Of a stretch of 6,930 nt of DNA, positions 1 to 5,189 are shown piece by piece. The DNA lies in the NCBI GenBank assembly GCA_030039525.1, contig JASHVI010000204.1:1-6930 (forward strand), read 5' to 3'. The notes below the pieces were generated by a model that saw nothing but the letters and a program-made list of their open reading frames with translations, was not told the origin of the DNA and ran no database searches. Within the stretch, counting starts at the first letter, position 1, and each line of letters begins with the position of its first letter. A program made the translations under genes and the position numbers. Origin of the DNA: Thermoplasmata archaeon (lineage in GTDB: Archaea > Thermoplasmatota > Thermoplasmata > Lutacidiplasmatales > UBA184).

Positions 1-1
1 G

Positions 2-196
2 GCCCAGAAGAAGAGGGGCGAGAGTTTCAGCGACCTCGTGAAGCGGCACTTCCGCCCGCCGCGCCCTCTGTCGGACTTCGCGGGCGCTTGGTCCGATCTG
101 GATTCGAACGGGCGAGCCGAACTTGCTGCCGAGCGAGACCGCGGGAGGGTCGCCGACCGGACACGCGCGGTGCGGGCCCGTCTCCGATTGGAATGA
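2..196 (+). CDS. VapB-type antitoxin, C-terminal part (5' end outside window)
   Basis: The frame is open from the left edge to a TGA at 194-196 and gives 64 residues. It begins AQKKRGESFSDLVKRHF and then reads LSDFAGAWSDL. This matches the pattern of the UPF0330/VAPB_antitox family, in which a short N-terminal DNA-binding part is followed by a (K/R)xGESFSDv segment and then LSdfaGxWxD. Family members bind and neutralise a VapC PIN-domain RNase and repress their own operon. The last 30 residues (about 35-64) are charged and Arg-rich, as often seen in the toxin-wrapping tail. Third codon positions are strongly G/C in the first half and less so near the end. The N-terminal DNA-binding part is missing only because the window starts here. 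An intact VapC would be expected immediately downstream but is not seen. Recognition is by motif memory and not by a search. Confidence 0.62.
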   Translation, partial: AQKKRGESFSDLVKRHFRPPRPLSDFAGAWSDLDSNGRAELAAERDRGRVADRTRAVRARLRLE

Positions 197-332
197 CCGA
201 CAAAGTCCGTGGACTCGACGTAGTGCTTTGCCGTCCTCCCGGGCGAGTCCACCGCGCTCCGCCGGCCGACGGAGGTCGATCGCCCGGGTTCCGGAGTTCA
301 CGGGCCTCCCGCGGCTCTCCGCCGGGTTGAGC
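197..332 (+). pseudogene. Possible decayed vapC (PIN-domain toxin) remnant
   Basis: This is where the toxin of a vapBC pair would sit, directly after the antitoxin stop. An ATG at 193 overlaps that stop (ATGA) but its frame gives only a 45-residue Arg/Pro-rich peptide. In the frame of the antitoxin, codons 209-220 read VDST, like the first acidic motif of PIN domains. A TAG at 221-223 follows, then FAVLPGESTALRR (227-265), which resembles the first PIN helix. A stretch like RVPEFTGLPRLSAG follows near 285-329, but in another frame. This pattern fits a toxin gene broken by indels and truncated. The similarity is weak and no complete set of PIN acidic residues can be assembled, so this could equally be plain intergenic DNA. 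Confidence 0.28.
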
Positions 333-353
333 GAGCCGTCGCCGAGACGGCTC
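333..353. other. Perfect 8-bp inverted repeat (hairpin)
   Basis: GAGCCGTC at 333-340 pairs perfectly with GACGGCTC at 346-353 around the loop GCCGA. It lies about 43 bases beyond the 3' end of the minus-strand tRNA-Gly and just after the possible vapC remnant. No T-run follows on either strand, so it is not a classical intrinsic terminator. It could affect 3' processing or termination, or be chance in GC-rich DNA. Confidence 0.4.
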
Positions 354-395
354 ACGTCGGCATCACGAAGCGGATCGGCGGCGCATGAAGCAGGC

Positions 396-469
396 TGCGG
401 GCACCGGGATTTGAACCCGAGTTACAGGCTTGGCAAGCCTGTGTGATAACCAGACTACACTATGCCCGC
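396..469 (-). tRNA. tRNA-Gly (anticodon GCC)
   Basis: The reverse complement folds as a complete cloverleaf. The acceptor stem GCGGGCA pairs with TGCCCGC over all seven positions, followed by discriminator A. The D arm closes with GTG/CAC and its loop contains GG. The anticodon stem CAGGC/GCCTG holds the loop TTGCCAA, giving anticodon GCC, which reads glycine codons GGC and GGU. The variable loop is short (TAAC). The T stem TCGGG/CCCGG has one T-G wobble and carries the loop TTCAAAT. CCA is not encoded, so it must be added after transcription. There is no intron. A TATA-like box lies at the right distance upstream, so the gene appears to be transcribed on its own. Confidence 0.97.
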
Positions 470-496
470 GAGTCGGGGCGCGCCGACCGAATCGCG

Positions 497-505
497 CCAT
501 ATAAC
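497..505 (-). promoter_or_regulatory. TATA box of tRNA-Gly
   Basis: On the minus strand this reads GTTATATGG in otherwise GC-rich DNA. Its centre is about 32 bases upstream of the mature tRNA 5' end. An archaeal TSS 25-27 bases downstream of the box would leave a leader of about six bases. The core is nearly symmetric (ATATAAC on the plus strand) and could also serve rightward transcription toward trmI. Confidence 0.7.
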
Positions 506-558
506 GGTACGCGAATTCCGGTGGCGCTCCGCCGGCCCGGGGGCGGCGCCGGCGCCCT

Positions 559-567
559 CGTTATGAG
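559..567 (+). promoter_or_regulatory. Weak TATA-like box or ATG start context upstream of trmI
   Basis: CGTTATGAG is one of two A/T-rich spots between the tRNA and trmI. As a TATA box it would place a TSS near 589, leaving a 12-base leader to the CTG at 601 or a 45-base leader to the GTG at 634. It also contains an ATG at 563, which opens a 13-codon frame ending at 604. Which role is real cannot be decided from sequence alone. Confidence 0.25.
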
Positions 568-633
568 CGGTACGGGGTCCGCCGGGGCGGGGGGAGATCC
601 CTGACGGAGCCACCGATCGCCGAAGGGGAAACG

Positions 634-1374
634 GTGCTCCTCCGTCGGGCGGGCGGGGAGAGCTTCCTCCTGAGGGCGAGCGCGGGTCCGCAGTCCCTCC
701 CCGACCTCGGGGTGCTCGACCTGGGACCCGCGATCGGGACGGCCCCGGGAGGGACGATCCGTTGGGGGGGCGCCGATTTCCGGATCCTCCGACCGTCGCT
801 CTCCGACCTGCTCGCGCACCTCAAGCGTCGGGCGCAGATCGTCACCCCCAAGGACGCCGCCCACCTCCTGTTGCTCGCCGGGATCGGCCCCGGGCAGCGA
901 GTCGCGGAGGCGGGATCCGGGTCGGGGGCGCTCACGATCGTGCTCGCCTGGGCCGTCGGGCCGTCCGGGCGGGTCCACAGCTTCGATCGGCGCGCCGACT
1001 TCCTGGAGGTCGCCCGCACGAATGTCGTGGCCTCCGGGCTCGGCGAGCGGGTCGAGTTCGCGGAGCGCGACGTCGCGACGGCCGGCTTCGGGCTTGAAGC
1101 GCTCGACGCGGTCCTGCTCGACCTCCCGGAGCCGTGGGCGGTCCTCGCGGGCGCCCGGCACGCCCTGCGCCCCGGGGGGCACGTCGCGACCTATACCCCG
1201 ACGTACAACCAGCTCGAGCGAACCGTGCGGGCGCTCCGGGAGGCCGGCTTCGAGGAGGTCCGCTCTCTCGAGCTCCTCGAGCGGGCCCTCCACGTCGGCG
1301 AGGGCGGCACCCGGCCCGAGTTCGAGATGCTCGGACACACCGGATTCCTCTCGGTCGGCCGCCGGGGCGGCTAG
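634..1374 (+). CDS. trmI: tRNA (adenine-N1)-methyltransferase, archaeal TrmI type
   Basis: This is a SAM-dependent enzyme that forms m1A at position 58 of the tRNA T loop, and in archaeal homologues also at position 57. It acts as a tetramer in the cytoplasm. Counting from the GTG at 634, FRILRPS (49-55) and QIVTPKDAA (68-76) are family signatures leading into the Rossmann domain. SAM motif I is AEAGSGSGALT (91-101), and D118 is the acidic residue at the end of strand 2. DLPEPW (163-168) is the catalytic-site motif, followed by YTPTYNQ (187-193), TRP (226-228) and HTGF (235-238) near the end. No cysteine is present, so the inter-subunit disulfides described for Pyrococcus TrmI cannot form. 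The family N-terminus aligns with codons from about 613 (PIAEGETVLL), upstream of this start, so the real protein is probably longer (CTG at 601, or ATG at 563 with one extra G). The next gene starts five bases after the stop. Confidence 0.93.
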   Translation: MLLRRAGGESFLLRASAGPQSLPDLGVLDLGPAIGTAPGGTIRWGGADFRILRPSLSDLLAHLKRRAQIVTPKDAAHLLLLAGIGPGQRVAEAGSGSGALTIVLAWAVGPSGRVHSFDRRADFLEVARTNVVASGLGERVEFAERDVATAGFGLEALDAVLLDLPEPWAVLAGARHALRPGGHVATYTPTYNQLERTVRALREAGFEEVRSLELLERALHVGEGGTRPEFEMLGHTGFLSVGRRGG

Positions 1375-1379
1375 GCGCC

Positions 1380-2129
1380 GTGGTCGACCCGGTGACCTGG
1401 GGGGCGCTGGTCGCCATCCCGATCTCCGGGGGATTCGTCTATGTTGAGATCGGGAAGTACGCGGCCCCGCAGGTCCCGCGCTCGCTCTTCGTCGAGCGGA
1501 AGGTCGTCTACGCCTACACCGCCGGGCTCTTCGTCGGGGTCGTGCTCGCGTTCCTGTTCTATCTGCTCGGGACCAGCCTCTTCTACGGCGGCCTACCGGG
1601 CACGGTGATCTCCCTCGTCGCCCTGGTCGCCGTCCTCGAGGGGGCCCAGGTGCTCATCGCCCGATCGGTCTACTTCGGTTCGGACGGCTCGATGCCGTTC
1701 TACGCGCTCGGCTACCGGGCCGGGGCCGGAGGGCTGCTCGGCCTCGCCGTCGTGGCGCAGGTGTTCGGGGCGGCGACGGTGTCGGCGATCGCCGTGGGGG
1801 CCGCGGTCCTGGAGGCCCTCGCCTTCGTGCTCCTGCTGGTCGCCGGGGGGATCCAGTCGACCCCGACCGGCCCGCCCGGTTCCCGGCGGCCGGGCTCGGT
1901 GGGCCGGGCGGCGATCCTCGAGGGGGTCGGCTTCTTCCTGCTCGGGCTCGGCTCCCTGCAGGGCGTCGCGGGGATTGCGATCGCCTCGGTCGCCATCGCG
2001 GGGGGATCCGCGGGGCTCTACCAGACCCGGCGCCAGATCCTCCGGGAGGTCCGGCCGCCGCCGGAGGAGGGGGGACCGACCGCGGAGCCGGCGAGCCCCG
2101 GCGGGCGGTACGGGCGGACGGACCGGTAG
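1380..2129 (+). CDS. Hypothetical seven-helix membrane protein
   Basis: This 249-residue protein matches no family I recognise. Hydrophobic segments sit near residues 5-22 (weak), 43-68, 73-94, 107-129, 131-156, 175-192 and 195-215. Seven membrane spans are therefore likely. A Pro/Gly-rich loop (about 160-174) separates helices 5 and 6, and the last 34 residues form a hydrophilic tail rich in Arg, Glu and Pro. The GTG at 1380 was chosen because it lies five bases after the trmI stop and begins just before the first hydrophobic segment. The same frame extends upstream into trmI only as an Arg/Pro-rich shadow. No promoter is visible between the two genes, so it is probably co-transcribed with trmI. 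The many small residues (Gly, Ala, Val) suggest tight helix packing. Transporter or sensor roles are possible but nothing shows either. Confidence 0.85.
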   Translation: MVDPVTWGALVAIPISGGFVYVEIGKYAAPQVPRSLFVERKVVYAYTAGLFVGVVLAFLFYLLGTSLFYGGLPGTVISLVALVAVLEGAQVLIARSVYFGSDGSMPFYALGYRAGAGGLLGLAVVAQVFGAATVSAIAVGAAVLEALAFVLLLVAGGIQSTPTGPPGSRRPGSVGRAAILEGVGFFLLGLGSLQGVAGIAIASVAIAGGSAGLYQTRRQILREVRPPPEEGGPTAEPASPGGRYGRTDR

Positions 2130-2149
2130 CCCCGAGCGAGGAACCCCGC

Positions 2150-2692
2150 TCAGGCCGCGCCGGGCGTGGTGGTGGGGGTCACGGACGGGTAGTAGTGGAA
2201 GACCCAGATCAGGATCAGGAGGGACAGCGCCAGGAGGGCGTAGTTGAAGAACCGCTCCAGGGCGACCCAGGCCATCCGGTCCGACTCGCCGGGGGCGGGG
2301 GCCTTCAGGACCCAGTGGAGCTTGATCCCCGCGCCGATGCCGAGGAAGAAGGCGCCGAGGGCGAGGAGGAGGCGTCCCGCGAGCACGCCGTTGAGGTAGC
2401 TCTGGGAGATGCTGGTGAGCGTGCTCGAGGAGGCCCCGATGTACCCGCTGCTCGGCGTCGAGAGGAGGACGACGAGGAGGGCGCCGAGGAAGATGAGCGC
2501 AAATCCGAAGAACCGGATCAGGAACGACCAGAAGTCCCAGTTCATCGGGCGGGCCGGCATCGGGGAGGCGGCCGGGCTCCACGCCGGGGCCGGGGCGGCG
2601 CCCGGGTACGCGGTCCCGGGAGGGGACGCGTAGCCCTGGGCGGGAGGGGCCTGGTATCCGCTCGGCGGAGGCGAGCTCGAGGGGGCTGCCAT
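2150..2692 (-). CDS. Hypothetical membrane protein with Pro/Ala/Ser/Tyr-rich N-terminal tail
   Basis: The protein has 180 residues. Residues 1-50 are low-complexity and rich in Pro, Ala, Ser, Gly and Tyr, with PP-Y/G-type patterns, and are probably disordered. Three hydrophobic segments follow (about 55-77, 101-122 and 147-165). The loop between the first two is rich in Ser and Thr (SSSTLTSISQSY, 88-99). The loop between the last two is charged and includes APAPGESDRMAW (131-142). The C-terminus is a short Thr/Pro tail. Such layouts are common in archaeal and actinobacterial small membrane proteins, but no named family is recognised. The ATG at 2692 is supported by a TATA-like element 29 bases upstream. 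The stop lies 20 bases from the convergent upstream gene, and no terminator-like T-run is seen between them. Confidence 0.85.
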   Translation of the reverse strand: MAAPSSSPPPSGYQAPPAQGYASPPGTAYPGAAPAPAWSPAASPMPARPMNWDFWSFLIRFFGFALIFLGALLVVLLSTPSSGYIGASSSTLTSISQSYLNGVLAGRLLLALGAFFLGIGAGIKLHWVLKAPAPGESDRMAWVALERFFNYALLALSLLILIWVFHYYPSVTPTTTPGAA

Positions 2693-2717
2693 GCGCGCGG
2701 ATAGCGGGGTCGAGGGG

Positions 2718-2726
2718 TTAATCTTT
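2718..2726 (-). promoter_or_regulatory. TATA box of the minus-strand membrane protein gene
   Basis: On the minus strand this reads AAAGATTAA, preceded by CCG. Its centre is about 29 bases upstream of the ATG at 2692, implying a TSS a few bases before the start and a leaderless or nearly leaderless mRNA. It is one of only two A/T-rich patches in the 186-base divergent intergenic region; the other serves the rightward gene. Confidence 0.6.
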
Positions 2727-2848
2727 CGGATGACGCCGAAATGGGACTCCGGTCCCGGGGTGCGACCCGCGAGGGGCCCGGCACGGGCCGAGGCCCGGGC
2801 TCCGCGCTCTCCGGCCCCCTCGCGCGGCCTCGCTCGGCCCCACCAACC

Positions 2849-2855
2849 CTATAAC
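2849..2855 (+). promoter_or_regulatory. TATA box of the small two-helix membrane protein gene
   Basis: CTATAAC stands out in GC-rich surroundings with its centre 27 bases before the ATG at 2879. This is the spacing expected for a leaderless archaeal transcript, and it supports that start. The DNA between the two divergent promoters (about 2730-2845) is GC-rich with short inverted repeats such as GGGAC-TCCG-GTCCC at 2743-2756. No operator can be assigned. Confidence 0.7.
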
Positions 2856-2878
2856 GAGGCCTCCTTGCCGCCTGCCGG

Positions 2879-3310
2879 ATGGCCGACGAGCCGAAGCCGG
2901 CCGAGCCCCTCGGCCGGCGGCTCCGCTACGAGCTCCGGACCTACCGGTTCCTCCTCTCCATCCTCGTCCTCGCGGCCGGGATCTTCCTCACGGCCCTCGC
3001 GGTCGGCTACTTCACGCCGGTGAACACGACCCCGGTCTTCGTCGCGATCAACAGCGTCACCGCCCCGGCGGGGGGCGGGAACTACAACCTCATCTTCGTC
3101 TTCGCGGGACCGATCATCACCATCATCGGCGCCTACTTCGTCGGGGCGTACTACCTGGCCCGGAGCCGGTTCGAGTACCTCATGGTCACGAAGTCGAAGG
3201 CGGAGTTCCTCCGGAACCTCCCCGAGGTGGAGGACCTCCTCTGGGAGCTCACCCCCAACGACGAACTCCGGTACGCCGACAAGAAGGCGGAGCTTAGGAT
3301 CCGCCGGTAA
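2879..3310 (+). CDS. Small two-helix membrane protein with conserved-looking cytosolic tail
   Basis: The protein has 143 residues. A hydrophilic start (1-22, net positive near the membrane) precedes helix 1 (about 23-45). A loop of about 25 residues contains one N-glycosylation sequon at N49 and a Gly-rich turn, and is followed by helix 2 (about 70-94). The remaining 50 residues are charged and cytosolic by the positive-inside rule. They include KAEFLRNLPEVEDLLWEL (107-124) and RYADKKAELRIRR (131-143), which look like a defined helical motif and not a random tail. I do not recognise a named family with confidence; the layout resembles small archaeal DUF membrane proteins. The start is fixed by the TATA box 27 bases upstream. 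The gene appears monocistronic, because the next gene has its own promoter. Confidence 0.87.
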   Translation: MADEPKPAEPLGRRLRYELRTYRFLLSILVLAAGIFLTALAVGYFTPVNTTPVFVAINSVTAPAGGGNYNLIFVFAGPIITIIGAYFVGAYYLARSRFEYLMVTKSKAEFLRNLPEVEDLLWELTPNDELRYADKKAELRIRR

Positions 3311-3327
3311 GCGCTCCGCCCGGGCGC

Positions 3328-3336
3328 CTTATCTAG
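3328..3336 (+). promoter_or_regulatory. TATA box of the GNAT acetyltransferase gene
   Basis: CTTATCTAG lies with its centre 26 bases before the ATG at 3358, in the 47-base gap after the preceding stop. The spacing again points to leaderless transcription and supports the chosen start. Confidence 0.6.
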
Positions 3337-3357
3337 TCCGCCCCGGCTCGGCCTCCG

Positions 3358-4236
3358 ATGGCGGCGGAGCTCCCCGGCGCCTCCGGGTTCCGGTTCCGTC
3401 GGCTCGCCAAACCCGAGGAGTTCCGGGCCGCCGAGGAGCTCCAGACCCTCGGACCCGCGGGCGCCTCGGACTCCCCCGCCCCCGTGAGCCTGATGCGGGC
3501 CGCGCAGGACCACGGCGGGGTGGTCCTCGGGGCCTTCACCGACATCTACCTCGCCGGGGTCTCCGTCGGCTTCCTCGGCTTCGACGGGAGCTCGCTGTAC
3601 CACTACGTCCAGCGCTTCGTCGTCCGGCCCGAGTACCAGAACCACGGCCTCGGGTTCCGCCTCGCCCTGGCCGTCCGCGACGAAGTGCGGAAGCAGGGGC
3701 TCGAGTCGCTCCGGGGGACCGTCGACCCGCTCGAGAGCCGGGCCGGCTTCCTCCTCTTCCACCGGCTCGGCGCGACCGCGGAGCGCTACCTCACCCACTA
3801 CTACGGGCAGCAGGGGGCGGCCGAGGCGCCGGACCGGGAGACCGACCGCCTCGAGTGGCGCTGGCCGTTCGCCGTCCCCGCGGTCGAGCAGCACCTCGCG
3901 GCCCCCCGGAGCCCCGCTCCCCCCGCCGATCCCCGCTTCGCGTCGGCGCCCCGCCTGCTCGAGACCGAGGCCGGGGACTCCGGCCTGAGGCTCCCGACCG
4001 CCGTCGCCGAGCCGTCGACCCCGGCGGCGCAGGTGGAGGTCCCGTTCGACATCGACCTCGTCCGCCAGCACGAGCCCTCCGGGGCGCGGCGCTGGCGGCA
4101 CGCGGTCCGCGACGCCTTCCGCGCCGCCTTCGACCTCGGCTACTCCGTCGCCGGCTTCGAGGTCCTGGAGGTCGAGCACGAGCGGAGGAGCGCCTACCTC
4201 CTGACGGCCCCTTCGACGACGGCCCCCGCGGCCTGA
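3358..4236 (+). CDS. GNAT-family N-acetyltransferase, COG3375 type
   Basis: This is a predicted acyl-CoA-dependent N-acyltransferase of 292 residues. The substrate cannot be read from sequence. The acyl-CoA pyrophosphate-binding motif is VVRPEYQNHGLGFRLALAVR (88-107), with the QNHGLG turn at 94-99. It is followed by LRGTVDPLESRAGFLLFHRLGA (118-139), the usual GNAT strand 5 and helix. HYYG (147-150) and DRLEW (163-167) are typical of COG3375 proteins. The C-terminal part (about 226-282), with VEVPFDIDLV, ARRWRHAVRDAF and the GYSVAGFEV stretch, also fits that family. Between the halves, about 178-225 is Pro/Ala-rich and looks like an expanded linker. Some COG3375 members sit beside N-acylamino acid racemase genes and transfer succinyl groups, but no such neighbour is present here. 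It has its own promoter and is not overlapped by the next gene. Confidence 0.9.
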   Translation: MAAELPGASGFRFRRLAKPEEFRAAEELQTLGPAGASDSPAPVSLMRAAQDHGGVVLGAFTDIYLAGVSVGFLGFDGSSLYHYVQRFVVRPEYQNHGLGFRLALAVRDEVRKQGLESLRGTVDPLESRAGFLLFHRLGATAERYLTHYYGQQGAAEAPDRETDRLEWRWPFAVPAVEQHLAAPRSPAPPADPRFASAPRLLETEAGDSGLRLPTAVAEPSTPAAQVEVPFDIDLVRQHEPSGARRWRHAVRDAFRAAFDLGYSVAGFEVLEVEHERRSAYLLTAPSTTAPAA

Positions 4237-4262
4237 GGCGCGGGGAGCGCCGGATGGAAAGT

Positions 4263-4269
4263 GGATAAC
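4263..4269 (+). promoter_or_regulatory. TATA box of the DUF4129-DUF58 operon
   Basis: GGATAAC lies with its centre about 24 bases upstream of the GTG at 4290, and is the only A/T-rich element in the 53-base gap after the acetyltransferase gene. The spacing supports a leaderless first gene starting at GTG and a separate promoter for the four-gene operon. Confidence 0.55.
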
Positions 4270-4289
4270 CGCCGGCCCGGTGTCCGGCC

Positions 4290-5189
4290 GTGGCCGCGGG
4301 TCGTCGGCCTACCCTCTCCCGCGCGGGGCTCCTGCTGGTCGTCGCGGCGCTCCTCGGCCTCGCGGCCTCGCTCCTGCTCGAGGCCCCCTCGTCGACCGGC
4401 TACCGGCTGTTCCCCTCGACGTCCGGCCCGTCGCTCCCCCACTGGGCGGGGCTGGCGATCCTCGTGCTGCTCGTCGCGATCATCCTCCTCCCCCTGGTCA
4501 TGACCCGGCTGAGCAGCTCGAAGTTCCTGCCCTCCTCGATCTGGTCGGTGGCGATCGTCGTGCTCCTCGTCGCCGTGGGGTTCTACTTCGTGATCCACAC
4601 GTTCGCGCCCGCGGCGTCCCCGGCGACGAACGCGACGAACGGGTCCGCTCCCCTGAACTCGACGATGTGCCACGTGAACTGCTCGCCGGCGACCGGGTCG
4701 GTCAACAACACCACGCTCGTCGCGCCGCCGAGCTACGAGGGGTACCTGCTGATCGGCCTGATCCTCGCCGCCGTCGTCGTCGCCGTCTACGTCGTGCCCC
4801 CGATGGTGGCGGGCCGGAGCCGGCCGGAGGGCCCGGAGGAGGGCCCATCGGCCGGGCCGTCGGACCTCCAGGCCGCCCTCGACCTGCTCCGGGCCGCCTC
4901 GCCGGAGGAGGACGCGCGGTCCCGGATCATCCGGGCCTACGGGGAGCTCCTCGGCCGGGTCTCGAAGGGGCTGCCGAGGCTGGAGTACTCGACCCCCCGG
5001 GAGATCGAGGCGGAGCTGGTGCGCGTCTACCGGATCCGGGCCTCGACGGCCCACGAGATGACCGCGCTCTTCGAGGAGGCCCGGTACTCCCGCGGCCGGG
5101 AGCTCGGACCGGAGGCGGTCGCCCGGGCCGAACGGGCCCTCGAGTCGGCGAAGGCCGAGATGGTCGAGCCCGGGGTCCTCCGTCGGTGA
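4290..5189 (+). CDS. DUF4129-domain membrane protein with glycosylation-rich loop
   Basis: The protein has 299 residues. Four hydrophobic segments lie near residues 13-30, 52-72, 84-105 and 140-163. The loop 106-139 carries six N-glycosylation sequons (N114, N117, N123, N130, N139, N140) and two cysteines (C127, C131), so it probably faces outside. The cytosolic C-terminal half is helical. About 198-285 matches the DUF4129 pattern: SRIIRAYGELLGR, then STPREIEAELV, then a short helix ending in LFEEARYSRG. In bacteria and archaea DUF4129 domains occur fused to transglutaminase-like proteins or beside DUF58 and MoxR genes, with no settled biochemical role. The GTG start fits the TATA box 24 bases upstream; an alternative GTG at 4280 is out of frame. 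The stop overlaps the next start in GTGA. Confidence 0.85.
   Translation: MAAGRRPTLSRAGLLLVVAALLGLAASLLLEAPSSTGYRLFPSTSGPSLPHWAGLAILVLLVAIILLPLVMTRLSSSKFLPSSIWSVAIVVLLVAVGFYFVIHTFAPAASPATNATNGSAPLNSTMCHVNCSPATGSVNNTTLVAPPSYEGYLLIGLILAAVVVAVYVVPPMVAGRSRPEGPEEGPSAGPSDLQAALDLLRAASPEEDARSRIIRAYGELLGRVSKGLPRLEYSTPREIEAELVRVYRIRASTAHEMTALFEEARYSRGRELGPEAVARAERALESAKAEMVEPGVLRR

Noticed and set aside
98..115. CTGGATTCGAACGGGC, resembling the T arm of a minus-strand tRNA
   Set aside because: The flanking bases do not form a T stem, no acceptor or anticodon arm surrounds it, and it falls inside the VapB coding frame. It is also not a copy of the tRNA-Gly 3' end, so it does not support an attachment site.
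88..446. Two overlapping plus-strand open frames of 80 and 107 codons in the left region
   Set aside because: Arg/Ser/Pro-rich products with no motif; one runs into the tRNA on the opposite strand. The first part is out of frame with the antitoxin.
460..1338. Long minus-strand open frame opposite trmI
   Set aside because: It also runs into the tRNA-Gly. Its product is Arg/Gly/Pro/Glu-rich with no motif, while the plus strand encodes a clear methyltransferase. This is typical antisense openness in very GC-rich coding DNA.
1593..2582. Long minus-strand open frame spanning parts of two genes
   Set aside because: Overlaps the seven-helix protein antisense and the three-helix protein in another frame. 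Composition is Arg/Pro-rich and there is no sensible promoter or domain.
2743..2756. Short inverted repeat GGGAC-TCCG-GTCCC in the divergent intergenic region
   Set aside because: A 5-bp stem is expected by chance in DNA this GC-rich, and its position does not overlap either TATA box.
3151..4179. Long minus-strand open frame opposite the acetyltransferase
   Set aside because: No recognisable domain. The plus strand has GNAT motifs and a promoter.
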